Assembly: GCA_003058525.1 (NCBI GenBank)
Contig: QBVD01000042.1
Span: 102,540 to 166,539, forward strand
Reading direction: 5' to 3'
Length of the DNA: 64,000 nt
DNA from: a gamma proteobacterium symbiont of Ctena orbiculata
GTDB lineage: Bacteria; Pseudomonadota; Gammaproteobacteria; Chromatiales; Chromatiaceae
In this document: positions 1-9,518 of the stretch, one piece after another
How positions within the stretch are numbered: position 1 is the stretch's first letter
Layout of the letters: every line of letters starts with the position of its first letter
Position numbers and translations under genes: made by a program
The notes under the pieces: generated by a model
What the model was told of the DNA's origin: nothing
The model's input: only the letters and a program-made list of their open reading frames with translations
Databases searched by the model: none

Positions 1-1254
1 CAGGGCGAGGCGTTGTCGTACACGGCCATCGACCGAGACTGCTGCCAAAACACCACGATGTCCCGCCTTGGATGCGTAAATTACCATGCTCCCATTGGGC
101 GCGAAACTGGGCGATTCGTCCAGGCTCCCCTGACTGAGTACCTGCATCACACCGGACTCGAGATCCTGGACCGCGATACGATACTTACCCTCTTCACGGG
201 TAACCAGGGTCAACAGCTTTCCGTCGGGTGAGAAGGAGGCACGGGCATTGTAGCTGTTTTGGAATGTCACCCGCTGGGCCTTGCCGCCATGCGCGGAGAC
301 CCGGTAGATCTGCGGTCTGCCTCCACGATCCGAGGTAAAGACGATACTGCGTCCGTCCGGCGACCAGGCAGGCTCGGTATCGATGGCGTAGTGGTTGGTG
401 ATGGTCTTGAGCTTGCGTGTAGTCAAATCGTAAACGTAAATATCGGGATTACCGCCTTTCGACAGGGTCATGGCCAGTTTACGCCCATCCGGCGACCAGG
501 CGGGCGCTCCATTGATGCCCTTGAATGAGGTGATCTTCTTCCGCGTGCCGGTATAGACCCCCTGCACATAGATAGCGGACTGTCCCTCCTCAAAAGAGAC
601 GTAGGCGATCTTCCGACCGTCAGGGGACCAGGCGGGCGACATCAATGGTTCGGTGGAAGTAACGATGGTTTCTGAATTGAATCCATCCGCATCGGCGATA
701 TTCAGTTTGATTCGTGCCCCGCCATCGGTCTGCTTGGTTGAGGTTATGTAGGCCACCCGGGTGGCAAAGGCACCGGGCACACCGAGTAGCTTTTCATAGA
801 TCAGGTCAGCAATCCGGTGGGCGGTACTGCGCAGGTTCGGCGCCGTGGTGGGTATGCTGTAACCGGTGAGTTGCTCCCCCCGGAAGACGTCAAGCAGCTG
901 AAACTGTATCTGGTAACCACCGGCACCGTGGGCCTGTACCTGGCCTATCACCAGATTTTCGATATCCAGGGCTCGCCAGTCCTTGAATTCCACTGCATCC
1001 ACCGAGGCGGGTCTTGCCAGCATATCCTCCCGGGGCAGGGTCTTGAAACGACCGCTGCGTTGCAGGTCTGCGTTGATCACAGCGGCGATATCCTCAGGGG
1101 GCGCCCCTTTACCCTGCCAACTGAAAGGGACCACGGCGATCGGCAACGCCCCCTCGACACCTTCGGTAATTTCAATGGTCAGCTCGGCATAGAGCGCCGG
1201 CTGCCAACATAGTATCAAAATCAGGATAAGTAGATTTTTTTTCATCATAACCAT
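1..1254 (-). CDS. tolB: Tol-Pal translocation protein TolB, partial (C-terminus beyond the window)
   Basis: TolB is the periplasmic beta-propeller protein that links the inner-membrane TolQRA complex to the lipoprotein Pal and helps keep the outer membrane joined during division. The reverse strand reads an N-terminal signal peptide (two Lys followed by an Ile/Leu run, ending near QPALYAE), an N-terminal domain rich in 'AVVPF'-type segments, then several propeller blades each with a WSPDGRKIAY-like motif. 418 codons are present and the reading frame is still open at base 1. Start candidates are ATG at 1254, 1248 and 1245; none has a strong ribosome-binding site, so the start is uncertain by three codons. 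It follows tolA by only 3 bases, so it is translated from the same operon. Confidence 0.95.
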   Translation of the reverse strand, partial: MVMMKKNLLILILILCWQPALYAELTIEITEGVEGALPIAVVPFSWQGKGAPPEDIAAVINADLQRSGRFKTLPREDMLARPASVDAVEFKDWRALDIENLVIGQVQAHGAGGYQIQFQLLDVFRGEQLTGYSIPTTAPNLRSTAHRIADLIYEKLLGVPGAFATRVAYITSTKQTDGGARIKLNIADADGFNSETIVTSTEPLMSPAWSPDGRKIAYVSFEEGQSAIYVQGVYTGTRKKITSFKGINGAPAWSPDGRKLAMTLSKGGNPDIYVYDLTTRKLKTITNHYAIDTEPAWSPDGRSIVFTSDRGGRPQIYRVSAHGGKAQRVTFQNSYNARASFSPDGKLLTLVTREEGKYRIAVQDLESGVMQVLSQGSLDESPSFAPNGSMVIYASKAGHRGVLAAVSVDGRVRQRLAL

Positions 1255-1257
1255 TAG

Positions 1258-2139
1258 CTAGCTACTAGGTTTAAATTTCAATCTTAAAGTGCGGAAGGAC
1301 TCGAACAAGGGTCCGCTCGGCACCTGCAGCGGCGCCGCTTTATAGACTGCGGTCTCCACGGAACGATCGAAGGCCGAGTTGCCGCTGCTGCTGACGATAC
1401 TCACACCACCAGGCACCACATCCCCACCCGGTATCAGGCGCACCTGAACGATACACGAGAGCTCTTTTCCCGCCTGCCCCGGCTTCAGCCAGTTTCGTTC
1501 GATCTGCTGTTTGATCACGGCCACATAGCGATCGATCTCACGGCTATTCTGCTCTGCCGCCAGTTGCTCTTGCAAGGCGCGTTCACGCTCGGCCTGTGCT
1601 GCGGCTTCCGCTTTTCGCTTCGCCTCTGCCTTACGCCTGGCTTCCAACTCCGCTTTGCGTTTTTTTTCCAGCTCCGCCTTGCGCTTGGCTTCCGCCTCTG
1701 CCTTCCGTTTCGCCTCTGCCTTGCGCTTGGCCTCAACTACCGCCAAACGTTTTTCTTCCGCCTTGCGTTTGGCCTCTTTCGCCTCGCGTTCCTTCTTCAA
1801 CTGTGCCTGACGTTTGCGTTCCGCCTCCTGCTTCTGCTGCTCCGCCTTTTGCTTGGCAATGCGTTTCTGCTCGAGTTGCTGGCGCTTCTTCTCTTCCGCC
1901 TGCTTACGCTTCAGCGCCTCTTTGCGCTGTTTCTCCCGCTCTATCGCCTTCTCTTTCTCCTTGGCTTGATCGAGTTGCTTGGCATCGACGGTATGTGCCT
2001 GCACCACATTCGCATTGGGTGTCGCGGGTTTGTGAATTTTCGACCAGTCGAAGCCGAACACCAGAAAGACCACGATCAGCACATGCAGCAGGACTGCCAG
2101 CATGACTGAAACGGGATTTCTTTTTATAACTGAGAACAA
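1258..2139 (-). CDS. tolA: TolA, inner-membrane-anchored energy-transducing protein
   Basis: TolA spans the periplasm and transmits proton-motive-force energy from TolQR to TolB and Pal. The 293-residue protein has one N-terminal membrane segment (about residues 12-32), a long Lys/Ala/Glu-rich helical stalk with repeated KRKAEAE-type units (about 50-200), and a globular C-terminal domain of the TonB_C/TolA type (about 205-293) containing a conserved Cys in 'LSCIVQVRL'. It is shorter than the E. coli protein (about 421 residues), mostly in the stalk, a region that varies in length between species. It lies 2 bases from tolR. The repetitive stalk also produces long spurious frames on the opposite strand. 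Confidence 0.95.
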   Translation of the reverse strand: MFSVIKRNPVSVMLAVLLHVLIVVFLVFGFDWSKIHKPATPNANVVQAHTVDAKQLDQAKEKEKAIEREKQRKEALKRKQAEEKKRQQLEQKRIAKQKAEQQKQEAERKRQAQLKKEREAKEAKRKAEEKRLAVVEAKRKAEAKRKAEAEAKRKAELEKKRKAELEARRKAEAKRKAEAAAQAERERALQEQLAAEQNSREIDRYVAVIKQQIERNWLKPGQAGKELSCIVQVRLIPGGDVVPGGVSIVSSSGNSAFDRSVETAVYKAAPLQVPSGPLFESFRTLRLKFKPSS

Positions 2140-2141
2140 GG

Positions 2142-2567
2142 CTATGACTCCGGCGGCTCCGTGATTAAGCCGACACTGGGCGCCCCGCCGGCCTGTAACA
2201 GCACCATTGCCTCCACCACTCGTCCATAGGCCACTCCGGCATCACCGCGTACCATGATCGGGGTCTTCGGTTTGTGTTTGAGAACAACCTGCACCCTTTT
2301 GACCAGGTCGTCCGATTCAATCGGGCTATCCTTGTCCTGGCCGATATCGATAAACATCTCGCCTTCTCGATTGACCGTCACCACCAGCGGCTCATCCGCC
2401 TCATTCGGCAACGGTTCCGCATCGGCCTGGGGCAGCTCCACCTTGACGCCTTGGGTCAATAGCGGTGCGGTAATCATGAATATCACCAGCAGCACCAGCA
2501 TGACGTCAATATAGGGGACTACATTGATCTCGGACATTGGGCGACGGCGATTTTTTTGACGACTCAT
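2142..2567 (-). CDS. tolR: TolR, proton-channel subunit of the Tol-Pal system
   Basis: TolR is an ExbD/TolR-family protein that forms the proton channel with TolQ and energises TolA. The 141-residue sequence starts with a basic cytoplasmic tail, then one membrane segment (about 18-38) containing the family's conserved Asp in 'VVPYIDVMLVLLVIFMIT', and a periplasmic domain ending in a region typical of TolR ('VRGDAGVAYGRVVEAM'). It is 14 bases downstream of tolQ and 2 bases upstream of tolA on the minus strand, the standard tolQ-tolR-tolA order. Confidence 0.95.
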   Translation of the reverse strand: MSRQKNRRRPMSEINVVPYIDVMLVLLVIFMITAPLLTQGVKVELPQADAEPLPNEADEPLVVTVNREGEMFIDIGQDKDSPIESDDLVKRVQVVLKHKPKTPIMVRGDAGVAYGRVVEAMVLLQAGGAPSVGLITEPPES

Positions 2568-2581
2568 TGCGATATGCCGGC

Positions 2582-3256
2582 TTAGGCAACAGCCTGGCGT
2601 TGAAGGATGGTGGCAAACTCTTCTACAAAGTCATCATAACGGTTATTCAGACGCTCCACATCGTTGGAATAGCGGTTGTAGGCAACAACCGCGGGTATCG
2701 CGGCAAACAGGCCAATAGCGGTTGCGATCAATGCTTCGGCAATGCCGGGGGCAACCAGCGCAAGGGTCGCCTGCTTGACGTTACCCAGTGCAGTGAACGA
2801 ATTCATAATGCCCCAGACAGTCCCGAACAGTCCCACATAAGGGCTGGTGGAACCGATCGTGGCCAGAGTAGACAGATGATTTTCCAGGCGATCGACCTCA
2901 CGGTTCAGAGAGACCCGCATGGAGCGTTGCGCACCATGTACCATAGCCATTGGATCCTTGTGGCCCTTGGTGCGTAGCCGCGCAAATTCACGAAACCCGG
3001 CACGGAAGATGGATGCCATGCCGGACTCTTCGTCGGTCTCCCTTTCGATCTGGCGATAGAGTTCCGCCAGGTCGCCCCCGGACCAGAAACGCCCCTCGAA
3101 TTCATCGGCTGCGCGTACCGCACTCTTCAGGACACGCATGCGGTCGAAAATCATGCTCCACGAGCTGACGGATGCGAATACCAACAGGGCAATCACAAAC
3201 TGAACCACCGGACTGGCATTGAGTATCAGATGGGTAATGGTCAGGTCAGTCGACAT
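2582..3256 (-). CDS. tolQ: TolQ, MotA/TolQ/ExbB proton-channel protein
   Basis: TolQ is the multi-span inner-membrane partner of TolR. The 224-residue protein has a first membrane segment at about residues 15-38 and two more within about 130-195. The MotA/ExbB core is visible as 'LSTLATIGSTSPYVGLFGTVWGIMNSF' followed by 'PGIAEALIATAIGLFAAIPAVVAYN'. Length matches the family (about 230). Its start lies inside the last codons of ybgC (11-base overlap), which suggests translational coupling. Confidence 0.95.
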   Translation of the reverse strand: MSTDLTITHLILNASPVVQFVIALLVFASVSSWSMIFDRMRVLKSAVRAADEFEGRFWSGGDLAELYRQIERETDEESGMASIFRAGFREFARLRTKGHKDPMAMVHGAQRSMRVSLNREVDRLENHLSTLATIGSTSPYVGLFGTVWGIMNSFTALGNVKQATLALVAPGIAEALIATAIGLFAAIPAVVAYNRYSNDVERLNNRYDDFVEEFATILQRQAVA

Positions 3257-3668
3257 CCGGTATCTCCATCAGTAATTTCTTGGGTATGGGGGTGGGGCGC
3301 ATTGTTTCCATATTCACACAAGCAATCTTTATGGTACCCCGGCACAACAGTTGTGAATCCGATGGTCGCACCACCTCTTGATAGAAGGTGAGACTGGCAC
3401 GTCCCTTCTGAGACAATCTGGCAATGACCTCGAGGTTATCGTTAAAACGGGCTGGAGCATGGTAACCCAGTTCCACCTGTCGAACTGCGAAGATGATCCC
3501 GTCCTGTTGTAGCAACAGATCCTGCTCGAAACCGAGTGAACGCAACCACTCGGTGCGTGCCCGCTCCATGAATTTCAGATAATTGGCATAATAGACAACG
3601 CCACCGGTGTCAGTATCTTCGTAGTAGACCCTGATGGGCCAGACAAAAACCGGCGACTCGTCGTTCAT
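3246..3668 (-). CDS. ybgC: Tol-Pal-associated acyl-CoA thioesterase YbgC
   Basis: YbgC is a hot-dog-fold thioesterase that hydrolyses short acyl-CoAs and is encoded first in most proteobacterial tol operons. The 140-residue protein shows the 4HBT-family active-site signature near the N-terminus ('VYYEDTDTGGVVYYANYL', with the conserved Asp and Tyr) and 'MERARTEWLRSLGF' just after it. ATG at 3668 is the most upstream good start. It overlaps tolQ by 11 bases. The 290 bases upstream, to the ruvB stop, presumably hold the operon promoter, but I could not pick out a convincing one. Confidence 0.93.
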   Translation of the reverse strand: MNDESPVFVWPIRVYYEDTDTGGVVYYANYLKFMERARTEWLRSLGFEQDLLLQQDGIIFAVRQVELGYHAPARFNDNLEVIARLSQKGRASLTFYQEVVRPSDSQLLCRGTIKIACVNMETMRPTPIPKKLLMEIPDVD

Positions 3669-3958
3669 ACCTCTTTCCAGACCCGAATCACTGTTGCGCC
3701 AGCTTCATCTGGTGCAATTCATTTAAACGGTTAATCATACTTAGCTTCGTAAACCGATGGTAGTGAAATTAGTTAAACCCCTGCATGAATCCCAATCTAT
3801 GAGTATGTGATTTGCAAGGAGTTCCCGTCATGCCGGGTTGAATCCGTCGGGCTTCGAGATCGATGGCGGCAAAGATCCTAACTCAATCACGATTTCACAT
3901 TCTGTGCTGGCAGATTGCAGTTCACCGGATAAGCCTTATTCGGATGGGGCCTCGCCGA

Positions 3959-5005
3959 CTACTTTTCGCGGAACAGATCGTCCTCGGTGGGTACATGTTC
4001 ACCGGGTTTCGGCGACAATCCAAAGTGCAGATAGGCGGCCTGGGTCGCCACTCTGCCTCTTGGTGTGCGCATCAGAAACCCCTGCTGTATCAGATAGGGC
4101 TCAAGGACATCCTCGATGGTACCCTTCTCCTCACCAATCGCCGCGGCCAGATTGTCGACCCCGACAGGCCCGCCCTCAAACTTCTCGATGACTGCCAACA
4201 GTAAGCGCCGGTCCATGTTGTCAAAACCGTTGCCATCGACCTTGAGCATGCCCAGGGCGCTGTCGGCCACCGTTCTGTTGATATGGCCATCCTGTTTGAC
4301 CTGGGCATAGTCGCGCACCCTTCTCAACAAACGGTTGGCAATCCTCGGTGTACCCCGGGAACGACGAGCGATCTCTCCAGCCCCGTCCGCATCCATACCG
4401 ATATTTAGAATGTCGGCTGAACGGGTGACGATATGGGCCAGATCGCTGCTGCTGTAGAACTCCAGCCGCTGAACGATGCCGAACCTGTCCCGCAAGGGGG
4501 AGGTCAGCAGACCGGCCCGGGTAGTGGCACCAACCAGGGTAAAGGGCGGCAGATCGAGCTTGATCGAGCGTGCGGCCGGCCCCTCGCCGATCATGATATC
4601 GAGTTGAAAATCCTCCATTGCCGGATAGAGTACCTCTTCAACCACCGGGCTGAGGCGATGTATCTCATCGACGAACAACACGTCATGGGGTTCAAGGTTG
4701 GTCAGCAACGCCGCCAGATCTCCCGGCTTTTCGAGCACCGGGCCGGAGGTTTGTCGCAGATTGACCCCCATCTCATTGGCGATGATATGCGCCAGAGTGG
4801 TCTTGCCCAATCCGGGAGGACCGAAAATCAGGACATGATCCAATGCTTCGCCCCGCGCCTTTGCGGCGGGTATGAAGATCTCCATCTGCTCGCAGACTGC
4901 GGGCTGACCCACATAGTCGCATAAACGTTTGGGCCGGATGGCCCGGTCCAGGACAGCGTCTTCGCCCGTGGCATCGCCGTTGATCAATCTGGGTTCACTA
5001 ATCAC
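3959..5005 (-). CDS. ruvB: Holliday junction branch-migration ATPase RuvB
   Basis: RuvB is the AAA+ motor that drives branch migration of Holliday junctions with RuvA. The 348-residue protein shows the Walker A motif [11 protein letters not shown] (about residues 63-73), Walker B 'LFVDEIHRL', sensor '[12 protein letters not shown]', and a C-terminal winged-helix DNA-binding domain ending in '[17 protein letters not shown]'. Length fits the family (about 336-350). It is the last gene of ruvC-ruvA-ruvB on the minus strand. A copy of repeat A lies in the 60-base gap to ruvA. Confidence 0.97.
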   Translation of the reverse strand: MISEPRLINGDATGEDAVLDRAIRPKRLCDYVGQPAVCEQMEIFIPAAKARGEALDHVLIFGPPGLGKTTLAHIIANEMGVNLRQTSGPVLEKPGDLAALLTNLEPHDVLFVDEIHRLSPVVEEVLYPAMEDFQLDIMIGEGPAARSIKLDLPPFTLVGATTRAGLLTSPLRDRFGIVQRLEFYSSSDLAHIVTRSADILNIGMDADGAGEIARRSRGTPRIANRLLRRVRDYAQVKQDGHINRTVADSALGMLKVDGNGFDNMDRRLLLAVIEKFEGGPVGVDNLAAAIGEEKGTIEDVLEPYLIQQGFLMRTPRGRVATQAAYLHFGLSPKPGEHVPTEDDLFREK

Positions 5006-5025
5006 TTATCTATCCGGTTCGGTCT

Positions 5026-5051
5026 TAGGACCTGTTAACACTAATACCAAT
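5026..5051. repeat. Repeat A, single-arm copy between ruvA and ruvB
   Basis: This stretch reads TAGGACCTGTTAACACTAAT and continues ACCAAT. It matches one terminal arm of the complete element at 12393-12490 with one substitution and a one-base insertion. It lies in the short ruvA-ruvB spacer just upstream of ruvB, so it may affect the intercistronic mRNA. I see no second arm nearby. Confidence 0.6.
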
Positions 5052-5065
5052 ACTCAAGCGCCCCA

Positions 5066-5674
5066 CTATTTCTGCACCGCACTCTGCAGCGCAGCTCGTA
5101 TCAAACCCTCGCTATCCATCTCATCCTCCGCCACCGCCTTTACCATGCGGCCGGCCTCCTGCGGTTTATAGCCCAAGGCCACAAGTGCGGCCACGGCATC
5201 AGTTGTGGCACTGCCGCGATTTGCGGCCAAGCCACCCTGTGATGGACTGATGGCTGGCGTCAGATCGCCCAGCTTAGCCAATCTGTCACGCATCTCCACA
5301 ATCAGCCGCTGTGCTGTCTTACGGCCGATTCCCGGCAACCGTACCAGGGATGCCACATCCTCCTCCTCCACACAGCGGCCGAACTCATCAGCACTCATAC
5401 CGGAGAGTATCGCCAATGCCATCTTGGCGCCGATACCGCTCACCTTCAGCAAACTGCGAAACAGGGTTCGTTCCGATTCCGTAGCAAAGGCATACAGGAC
5501 ATGGGCATCCTCACGCACAGCCAGGTGAGTGAAGAGAGTGACCGCCTGGCCGGCTTCCGGCAGGGTGAAAAAGGTGGAGAGCGGGGCTTCAAGTTCATAG
5601 CCCACGCCATTGACATCGATCAGCATGTGGGGGGCCTGTTTGTGGACAAGCTCCCCTCTTAAACGGCCTATCAT
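5066..5674 (-). CDS. ruvA: Holliday junction-binding protein RuvA
   Basis: RuvA binds four-way junctions as a tetramer and loads RuvB. The 202-residue protein has the N-terminal OB-fold ('MIGRLRGELV... DVNGVGYELEAP'), two helix-hairpin-helix motifs ('LLKVSGIGAKMALAIL' and 'LVRLPGIGRKTAQRLIVEM'), a low-complexity linker, and the C-terminal RuvB-binding three-helix domain ('AVAALVALGYKPQEAGRMV'). It is 64 bases downstream of ruvC. Confidence 0.97.
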   Translation of the reverse strand: MIGRLRGELVHKQAPHMLIDVNGVGYELEAPLSTFFTLPEAGQAVTLFTHLAVREDAHVLYAFATESERTLFRSLLKVSGIGAKMALAILSGMSADEFGRCVEEEDVASLVRLPGIGRKTAQRLIVEMRDRLAKLGDLTPAISPSQGGLAANRGSATTDAVAALVALGYKPQEAGRMVKAVAEDEMDSEGLIRAALQSAVQK

Positions 5675-5738
5675 CCTGGGTTGTTATCCGGTTGACGATT
5701 CAAGCTGTGATTATGGCACGGATGGGACACGGGTATCC

Positions 5739-6242
5739 TCACTTTCCACGGCCGGACTGGCGCATCAGTGTGGTATGGGTATGGGTATGGGCATGGCTCA
5801 GGGCCACCGCCAGGGCGTCCGCGGCATCCGCCTGGGGTTTTTGCCGCAAACCCAGGATCATCTGCACCATATGCTGAATCTGCGCCTTGTCCGCGCGCCC
5901 CGTTCCCACTACCGCCTGTTTGATGCGGGTGGGCGTATACTCCGCCACACTCAGTCCGCAATACACCGCAGCGCAGATGGCAGCTCCCCTCGCCTGCCCC
6001 AGCTTGAGGGCTGAAGAGGGATTCTTGGCCACGAAAACCTGCTCGATGGCCATCACATCGGGTTGATGCTCCCGGATCAAGCCGCTGATTGTCGCAAATA
6101 TCTCCCCAAGTCTGGGGGGAAGCGGTTCACCACTCAGTTTTATGACCCCATGGGACAAATAGACAGAATGCATGCCATCGGTATCGATCAGGCCGTAACC
6201 TGTCATGCGGGAGCCGGGATCGATGCCGATAATACGTAACAT
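5739..6242 (-). CDS. ruvC: Holliday junction resolvase RuvC
   Basis: RuvC is the endonuclease that resolves Holliday junctions. The 167-residue sequence has the acidic catalytic residues in the expected places: Asp in '[14 protein letters not shown]' near residue 8, Glu in 'VMAIEQVF', and two Asp in '[12 protein letters not shown]'. ATG at 6242 directly follows the yebC stop at 6243. The C-terminus is unusual: after 'ALSHAH' a hexamer repeat (three exact TATGGG units at 5774-5791 on the plus strand) encodes His-Thr-His-Thr, which could vary in copy number by slippage. Confidence 0.96.
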   Translation of the reverse strand: MLRIIGIDPGSRMTGYGLIDTDGMHSVYLSHGVIKLSGEPLPPRLGEIFATISGLIREHQPDVMAIEQVFVAKNPSSALKLGQARGAAICAAVYCGLSVAEYTPTRIKQAVVGTGRADKAQIQHMVQMILGLRQKPQADAADALAVALSHAHTHTHTTLMRQSGRGK

Positions 6243-6989
6243 TCAGTTGATTGCATCCAAAATCTCATCCGAGATCTCGGCATTGGTATAGACATTCTGT
6301 ACGTCGTCCAGGTCCTCCAGCATGTCAACCATGCGCAACAGTTTCTCGGCATCGTCCTGATCCAGGACTGCGCTGGTCGAGGCATTATAGGTGACCTCGT
6401 CAGTATCCGGGTTAAGGCCAGCGGTAACCAGGACATCCTTGATCTGGGAGAACTCCTCTGGTGTGGAGATGACATCGACCGAGCCATCGTCGTTGGTGAC
6501 CACATCTTCGGCACCTGCCTCCAAGGCCGCCTCCATGATGGCATCCTCGTCCACTCCCGGATTGTAACTGAGCATTCCCTGCTTGCTGAACAGATATGAT
6601 ACAGACCCATCGGTGCCCAGGTTGCCACCCAGCTTGCTGAAAGCGTGACGAACCTCGGATGCGGTACGGTTTCGGTTGTCTGTCATACAGTCGACCATGA
6701 CCGCCGTACCCCCCGGCCCATAGCCTTCATAGCGGATCTCGTCATAGTTATCGCCGTCGGTGCCTCCCGCGCCACGCTTGATGGCGCGCTCAATGGTGTC
6801 CTTGGGCATATTCGCACCGAGACCCTTGTCAACGGCCAGCCGCAGACGCGGATTGGCATTGATTTCCCCCCCTCCCATGCGGGCAGCCACGGTAATCTCT
6901 CGTATCAGCTTGGTCCAAATCTTACCGCGTTTCTTGTCATTGGCGGCTTTCTTATGCTTGATATTGGCCCACTTACTGTGTCCTGCCAT
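6243..6989 (-). CDS. yebC: YebC/PmpR-family transcriptional regulator / translation factor
   Basis: This is a 248-residue TACO1/YebC-family protein. The N-terminus is diagnostic: '[23 protein letters not shown]', then '[22 protein letters not shown]'. Family members are described as DNA-binding regulators (PmpR) and, more recently, as factors that relieve ribosome stalling. It sits immediately upstream of ruvC with no gap, the usual yebC-ruvCAB arrangement in proteobacteria, so it likely leads this operon. A 237-base divergent region separates it from the HDOD gene. Confidence 0.95.
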   Translation of the reverse strand: MAGHSKWANIKHKKAANDKKRGKIWTKLIREITVAARMGGGEINANPRLRLAVDKGLGANMPKDTIERAIKRGAGGTDGDNYDEIRYEGYGPGGTAVMVDCMTDNRNRTASEVRHAFSKLGGNLGTDGSVSYLFSKQGMLSYNPGVDEDAIMEAALEAGAEDVVTNDDGSVDVISTPEEFSQIKDVLVTAGLNPDTDEVTYNASTSAVLDQDDAEKLLRMVDMLEDLDDVQNVYTNAEISDEILDAIN

Positions 6990-7226
6990 ACAAACCTCTC
7001 AAAACTCTGCGTTCAAATATGGCATTTTATCATCCACCCGATCTCGCAGAAACCGAGGAATGCAGACGGCTTAAGATTCACTGTGAATTGCCGATCTGTT
7101 AAGTACAATTTGAGGGCATAACAATCGAGCTCCATTCACCCATCCGGCTCGGCAACCGCCACCTTTGGGTGATCCATACAGGTAAAATCATTTGGCGCTA
7201 AAAACCGTTTCAAAGAGCAATCCCCA

Positions 7227-8714
7227 ATGACCCAAACAGTCCAAGAATGGACCCGTGCACTTTCTTCAGAGCCGCTCCTTGTAATGCAAAGGACACTGAC
7301 TCAGGTCAGGGATCTGCTGCGAAAATCGAGTGTCAACCACGGCAGACTATCCGAAGTCATCTCCCGCGATCCCGGTTTCAGCCTGTATGTAATGCGGCAG
7401 ATCAACAACCTGCCGAACCCGCCGAAAGAAGCCATCACCAAGATTTCCCTCGCCATACCCTTATTAGGTATGGATGCGATCGAACAGGCAAGCCGGACCC
7501 TGCCTTCTCTTGAGGAAAAACTCAAAGGTCCGCCAAGACGCGGATTGATCGATTGCTACAGTCGCGCAGTCCACGCAGCAATCTATGCCAGCAATATCGC
7601 TGAAATGCAGAGATGGCAGGAAGTCGATTCACTCTATACCGCCGCATTGCTCCACGACATTGGAGAGATGGCATTGTGGGCCATAGCACCGGATGATATG
7701 CGCACCGTGCAAAGGAAAATCATCCAGCGAACACCACGCGAGAGCGCCGCCCAGGAGATCCTGGGTGTTACCCTGGAAGAGTTAAACGTTCAGTTGAGTC
7801 TGAAGTGGCAACTGCCTGAGCTGGTACACGAATCACAGGGGTTATCCAACAGCCACCTGCCAAAACCGCTTTCCGTGATGCTGGCTTCGATACTTGCCAG
7901 AGAGAGCAGTCTGGGCTGGCAGCATGAGAAATTGGATAATGACATCGAGTTGTTGGCGGAGTTTCTTGAGATATCACACGAGGAAGCGATTGCCTATCTG
8001 CACCGTCTGGCAGCGGAAGCAGCTCGCGATTTGCACAGGCTCACCCTGCCGTTGCCGGCGTTCCATCTCATTTCTGGTGGTCTGGCAGCCCACGAAACCG
8101 AGACAGCGAATGCTGCCGTTTCACCCGTGACAACCCGGCAGGCACCGGTTAACGCAGCCGAATCCAGCTCCGATGCGAAATCGGCCCCGCAACCGCAACA
8201 CGCATCCAGCCCTGACCCCCCTCCCAGCGATGAGAAGAAAGCTGCCTCTCAACCTGCAACAAAGAAACGTGTCAATCCACTGCAGGCGCTACTCAATGAC
8301 GCCTTGCAACAGATGCATGAGGAGCTCGGATTGAGCAGGACCATGTTTGCCATGCTCAGCCCGGACAAAAGTGCCCTCAGAGCTCGATTCGTGGTGGAGT
8401 CGGAACAGCAGCTGTCTCTGAAAGGCTTTGCATTGAATATGACAAAACCAAATTTATTCAAAGTCTTAATGAATAAACCACAAGCAATTTCACTAAACAG
8501 GGACAATGCTGAACAGTACCTGCCAATGATTCCCCAATCAGCCTTGGAGCAGATTAACAACAGTGGATTCGTCTCAATGTCGGTCTTTATTCAGGGCAAA
8601 CCGGTGGGGCTCTTTTATGCCGACAACGGCATAAGCGGTCCTGGTGTGACACGCCGGCAATACGACAATTTCAAGGTTATTTGCCAGAAAACCGTGCAAT
8701 CGATCAGTTCGTGA
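7227..8714 (+). CDS. HDOD-domain signalling protein with a C-terminal GAF-like region
   Basis: The 495-residue protein carries an HDOD domain at about residues 15-210. It shows 'LSEVISRDPGFSLYVMRQINN', 'LGMDAIEQASRTLP' and a His-Asp pair in 'AALLHDIGEMALWAI', so it keeps an HD signature that many HDOD proteins have lost. A Pro/Ala/Ser-rich linker (about 290-345) leads to a C-terminal domain (about 350-495) that resembles GAF-type sensors ('MFAMLSPDKSALRARFVV', 'SVFIQGKPVGLFYADNG'). Such proteins usually act in motility or two-component signalling, but the ligand and partner cannot be read from sequence. It stands alone, divergent from yebC. Confidence 0.85.
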   Translation: MTQTVQEWTRALSSEPLLVMQRTLTQVRDLLRKSSVNHGRLSEVISRDPGFSLYVMRQINNLPNPPKEAITKISLAIPLLGMDAIEQASRTLPSLEEKLKGPPRRGLIDCYSRAVHAAIYASNIAEMQRWQEVDSLYTAALLHDIGEMALWAIAPDDMRTVQRKIIQRTPRESAAQEILGVTLEELNVQLSLKWQLPELVHESQGLSNSHLPKPLSVMLASILARESSLGWQHEKLDNDIELLAEFLEISHEEAIAYLHRLAAEAARDLHRLTLPLPAFHLISGGLAAHETETANAAVSPVTTRQAPVNAAESSSDAKSAPQPQHASSPDPPPSDEKKAASQPATKKRVNPLQALLNDALQQMHEELGLSRTMFAMLSPDKSALRARFVVESEQQLSLKGFALNMTKPNLFKVLMNKPQAISLNRDNAEQYLPMIPQSALEQINNSGFVSMSVFIQGKPVGLFYADNGISGPGVTRRQYDNFKVICQKTVQSISS

Positions 8715-8832
8715 CGGGATCGAATCCAGATCCATCCCCGGGCACGCATCCTCAGATGTCAAAAAAAGATTCTGTGATTGCTGAACACATCTTCCATTAA
8801 CTATTCATATCCGATACCCCAACCTGATTGCT

Positions 8833-8873
8833 TTGATCAAAGTCATTGTTTCAGCCAATGCAAACGCTAGGAT
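8833..8873 (+). promoter_or_regulatory. Candidate FNR/Anr-dependent promoter of the radical SAM-ubiUV operon
   Basis: TTGATCAAAGTCAT at 8833-8846 has a perfect left FNR half-site (TTGAT) and 3 of 5 matches in the right half (consensus ATCAA). A -10-like TAGGAT lies at 8868-8873. A start site about 7 bases further on (about 8881) places the box centre near -41, the classic class II FNR position. The first gene starts at 8905. The link to oxygen control is inferred from the box and from the anaerobic role of UbiUV. Confidence 0.55.
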
Positions 8874-8904
8874 GACACTTCCTATTTCCAGACCAGAGTA
8901 GAAA

Positions 8905-9504
8905 GTGCAACAACAGATAAGTTATCAAATTGGAAACAACCTCTATCTCAGCATTACGGATCGCTGCACATTGGAGTGTGCGTTTTGTCCAAAAACCCAT
9001 GGCGACATGATGGTCAAAGGTTATGATCTTACCTTTGATCACCGCCCAACAGCAGAAGAGATTATTACCTCGATCGTTGATCCGGCAGGCTACGATGAGG
9101 TGGTCTTTTGCGGCTATGGCGAACCAACACTGAGATTGAACCTGCTGCTTGAAGTGGCCAGACATATCAAACAGCATGGTGGTCGGGTGCGCGTAAATAC
9201 TGATGGTTTATGCAATTTGATACACAAGCATGACACATTGCCGGAGCTCGGAGATTGTGTGGACGCAATCTCAATCTCACTAAATGCCCAGAACAGTGAG
9301 ATCTATGACATTCACTGTAGACCGAACCTGCCTGGTTCCTATGAGGCAATGCTTGAATTCCTGCGTCGGGCTCCCGAATATATCGCCGATGTGACGGCAA
9401 CCGCGATCGATGGGCTGGAGGGAGTCGACATTGCCGCGTGTGAAGAGATCGCAAAAGCAATGAATATAAAATTTCGTACTCGCTACCTGAACGAGGTCGG
9501 CTAG
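8905..9504 (+). CDS. Radical SAM protein, TatD-associated type
   Basis: The 199-residue protein has a [4Fe-4S] radical SAM motif CTLECAFC (CxxxCxxC) near residues 20-27, then a glycine-rich SAM-binding segment 'EVVFCGYGEPTLRLNLL'. Size and sequence match the small radical SAM family named for association with TatD nucleases; no TatD is encoded nearby. The start is GTG at 8905, with AGAG/GAAAG-type pairing upstream. The substrate is unknown. It is first in a run with yhcC-like, ubiU and ubiV and lies just downstream of an FNR-like box, so it may work under low oxygen. Confidence 0.8.
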   Translation: MQQQISYQIGNNLYLSITDRCTLECAFCPKTHGDMMVKGYDLTFDHRPTAEEIITSIVDPAGYDEVVFCGYGEPTLRLNLLLEVARHIKQHGGRVRVNTDGLCNLIHKHDTLPELGDCVDAISISLNAQNSEIYDIHCRPNLPGSYEAMLEFLRRAPEYIADVTATAIDGLEGVDIAACEEIAKAMNIKFRTRYLNEVG

Positions 9505-9518
9505 CCCGAGTGTATGCG

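Noticed and set aside
1564..2109. Long plus-strand frames rich in Leu/Arg/Phe opposite tolA
   Set aside because: They are the mirror of the Lys/Ala/Glu stalk repeats of TolA; they have no family signature and the minus strand carries an intact tolA.
8905..9504. Radical SAM protein as a TatD-associated pair
   Set aside because: The family name implies a TatD partner, but none is encoded nearby, so I do not claim a functional link.
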